Source: Natrinema salsiterrestre (GTDB lineage: Archaea; Halobacteriota; Halobacteria; Halobacteriales; Natrialbaceae). Taken from it: 64,000 nt of DNA. This document shows, in pieces, positions 62,253-64,000 of this stretch. Position numbers and translations under genes: made by a program. The notes under the pieces are model-generated. The model worked only from the letters and a program-made list of their open reading frames with translations, made no database searches and was not told where the DNA came from. The stretch spans positions 620,001 through 684,000 of the forward strand of contig NZ_JAMQOT010000001.1 in NCBI RefSeq assembly GCF_029502005.1. The letters are read 5' to 3'. Numbering within the stretch: position 1 is the first letter of the stretch; the number at the start of each line of letters is the position of its first letter.

Positions 62253-63598
62253 TGTCGACCGGGGTCGTGACTGCCGGGCGAGTGACCCACAGGAGTGGCA
62301 CCGTCGACCAGCTGGCCGCCGTCAGCCCCGAGAGTCAGGACGCCGCGGTCGCGGAACTCCTGACAGTTCCCGACATCGAGGAGGCGTACGTCCTCTCGAC
62401 GTGCAATCGGGTCGAGGCGTACGTCGTCGGCTCGGACCACGCCGTCGGCCGCGCCGCCCTCGAGGAGTTTTTCGCCGGTGTCGACGACGAAGCCATCGTG
62501 ACGACCGACCACGACGACAGTCTCCGGCATCTGCTTCGGGTGGCCGCCGGGCTCGAATCAGTGATCCTCGGCGAGGATCAGATCATCGGTCAGGTCCGGA
62601 CCGCCTACGAGGACGCCCGCGACGCCGACGGCATCGGCTCGATGCTCGAGTCGGCCGTCACGAAGGCGATCCACGTCGGCGAGCGGGCCCGTACCGAGAC
62701 CGCGATCAACGAAGGTGTCGTGTCGCTCGGCTCGGCTGCGACGCGACGCGTTGCAAAAGAGATCGACCTCGAGGGAGCGGTCTCTCTGGTCGTCGGGGCC
62801 GGCGAGATGGGGCAACTCGCCGCGCGCAGTCTGGCCGCGGCCGGCGTCGACGAACTCGTCGTCGCCAACCGAACCGTCGCCCACGCGGACCATCTCGTCG
62901 ACGACGTTACGGACGAGACCGGCGTCACGGCGAGGGCCGTGCCGCTCGAGGCGCTCGACACCGTCGCGACCCGTGCCGACGTCGTCGTGGCGGCGACCGG
63001 TAGCGAGGAACCGGTACTCGAGCGTCGCCATCTCGCGGACGGCGACGCGACCGGAGCCGAGCCGGAGCAGGTGGTCGTCGACCTCGGGCAACCCCGCGAC
63101 GTCGCCCCGACGGCGACCGCGCTGCCCTCGGTGTGCGTCTTCGATCTCGACGACCTCGAGTCGATCACCGACGAGACCCGCGAGCAGCGAGCCGACGCCG
63201 CTCGCGAGGTCGAGGCGATTATCGATCGCGAGTTCGACCTGCTCTGTGAACAGTACAAGCGGGCCCGCGCCGACGAGGCGATCGCGGCGATGTACGAATC
63301 GGCCGAGCGGATCAAGGAACGGGAGGTCGACACCGCGCTGTCACACTTCGACGGCGAGGTGACCGAGAGCCAGCGCGAGGTCGTCGAATCGATGGCCGAC
63401 TCGCTGGTCAACCAGTTGCTCGCTCCCCCGACGAAGAGTCTGCGGGAGGCGGCCGCCGAAGACGACTGGAGTACGATCCACACTGCACTCCAGCTGTTCA
63501 ATCCGGAGTTCGACGCGGAGGACGGCGCATTCGCACCGCCCACAGCCGTCACCGGCGCGAACGGCGAGGCGGGGATCGGCGCGACCGACGACGATTGA
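62252..63598 (+). CDS. hemA: Glutamyl-tRNA reductase
   Basis: 448 residues. N-terminal catalytic domain with AYVLSTCNRVEAYVVG (active-site Cys about 50), substrate-binding LRHLLRVAAGLESVILGEDQ (about 91-110), the NADPH domain with VSLVVGAGEMGQLAARSLAA (about 178-197) and the C-terminal dimer helix with CEQYKRARADEAIAAMYESA. It reduces glutamyl-tRNA to glutamate-1-semialdehyde, the first committed step of tetrapyrrole synthesis in archaea. The ATG at 62252 overlaps the previous stop by one base (TGATG). A short acidic tail ends the protein. hemL is not in the window. Confidence 0.97.
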   Translation: MSTGVVTAGRVTHRSGTVDQLAAVSPESQDAAVAELLTVPDIEEAYVLSTCNRVEAYVVGSDHAVGRAALEEFFAGVDDEAIVTTDHDDSLRHLLRVAAGLESVILGEDQIIGQVRTAYEDARDADGIGSMLESAVTKAIHVGERARTETAINEGVVSLGSAATRRVAKEIDLEGAVSLVVGAGEMGQLAARSLAAAGVDELVVANRTVAHADHLVDDVTDETGVTARAVPLEALDTVATRADVVVAATGSEEPVLERRHLADGDATGAEPEQVVVDLGQPRDVAPTATALPSVCVFDLDDLESITDETREQRADAAREVEAIIDREFDLLCEQYKRARADEAIAAMYESAERIKEREVDTALSHFDGEVTESQREVVESMADSLVNQLLAPPTKSLREAAAEDDWSTIHTALQLFNPEFDAEDGAFAPPTAVTGANGEAGIGATDDD

Positions 63599-63757
63599 TC
63601 GGAGCGCGACGCTCGAGCGATACGACCGATTTTCGGACGATTCGACTCGATAGTCAGCGTACCGTTCGGTATCGGGTTCTGCAGTTACGCAACGCGGCCG
63701 AATAGAACGTCGCAGAGCCGCCGCACTCACTGCAGAGTCAGCCGCGTCGAAGCCGTA

Positions 63758-64000
63758 TTATCGATTCGGCGCGCCGTACTCGACGTGGACCGTGGGGACG
63801 CTCGAGGAATCGGGCGCTTCGGTCCCGTTCCAGTCGACGAGCCGGACGTTCGCCATCTGGCCGGAGAAGCGGAATCGCTGGACGCCGACGTCGATCGCAC
63901 CCTCGGCGACGCCGCCGGCGACGACCGTTCCCTCGGCGACGGGATCGTCGGCGAGCATCTCGAGATCGCCGTCGACGGCGATCTCGTAGTTCGACGGAAC
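63758..64000 (-). CDS. Partial gene at the window edge, unknown protein
   Basis: The minus-strand frame is open from the window end to a TAA at 63758. The visible 80 C-terminal residues are beta-rich: NYEIAVDGDLEMLADDPVAE, AIDVGVQRFRFSGQMANVRL and DWNGTEAPDSSSVPTVHVEY. No family recognised; the N-terminus is outside. The 159-base gap to hemA has no gene. Confidence 0.6.
   Translation of the reverse strand, partial: VPSNYEIAVDGDLEMLADDPVAEGTVVAGGVAEGAIDVGVQRFRFSGQMANVRLVDWNGTEAPDSSSVPTVHVEYGAPNR

Noticed and set aside
1-64000. CRISPR array, rRNA, tRNA and intact insertion sequences
   Set aside because: No regular spaced direct repeats, no rRNA-like stretches, no complete cloverleaf and no transposase motifs were seen on either strand by eye; a short or divergent tRNA could be missed without a covariance search.

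Overview
The window is haloarchaeal chromosome (class Halobacteria; probably Natrialbales by general look, which is inference). Evidence: very high GC, acidic proteomes, a strong C/G third-position bias, leaderless genes with TATA-like boxes about 25-35 nt upstream, many twin-arginine (Tat) signal peptides, archaeal-type DnaG, a fused FolC-FolP protein, a Bat-type regulator, and several families seen only in haloarchaea. Coding density is high. I see no rRNA, no convincing tRNA, no CRISPR array and no intact insertion sequence.

Region by region. 0.5-9 kb: an MFS transporter, then a tight three-gene operon that looks like a haloarchaeal AddAB/RecBC-type DNA-end-processing machine: a helicase-like protein without ATPase motifs, a small iron-sulfur nuclease-like protein, and a large UvrD-type helicase fused to an Fe-S nuclease. 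9-18 kb: FolC-FolP folate enzyme, a cupin gene with an iron-box-like palindrome in front, a divergent ABC exporter pair, and a translationally coupled pair of TrkA-C membrane proteins. 18-31 kb: secreted propeller protein, carB, a receiver/PAS/GAF histidine kinase, several conserved small haloarchaeal proteins, one small gene interrupted by an amber codon, an FAD oxidoreductase and a Tat lipoprotein solute receptor. 31-43 kb: a chemotaxis transducer with an acidic repetitive tail, thrB, a pilin-like adhesin, pdxS, a DUF1405 membrane protein and valS. 43-50 kb: a CARF-like/wHTH regulator of the HFX_2341 family, a PAS-GAF-Bat regulator, a sodium:solute symporter with its DUF3311 partner, and a membrane-tethered wHTH protein.

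50-53.8 kb is visibly more AT-rich and looks accessory: a PQQ-type propeller lipoprotein, a Tat-exported zinc phospholipase C-like protein and an 840-base gene-poor stretch. 53.8-64 kb returns to core genes: dnaG; a polyprenyl cluster (DUF92 membrane protein, a catalytically degenerate cis-prenyltransferase homologue and a complete cis-prenyltransferase); and a heme operon (fused siroheme decarboxylase AhbA-AhbB, precorrin-2 dehydrogenase, glutamyl-tRNA reductase). The window ends inside an unidentified gene.

The most interesting points are (1) the split AddB-like plus AddA-like operon with one apparently dead nuclease domain, (2) the active/inactive cis-prenyltransferase pair beside a DUF92 protein, which suggests a heteromeric lipid-carrier synthase, (3) the iron-box-like operator in front of a small cupin, (4) the amber-interrupted small gene with an intact promoter, and (5) the AT-rich island with a phospholipase C-like exoprotein next to a membrane-tethered regulator.
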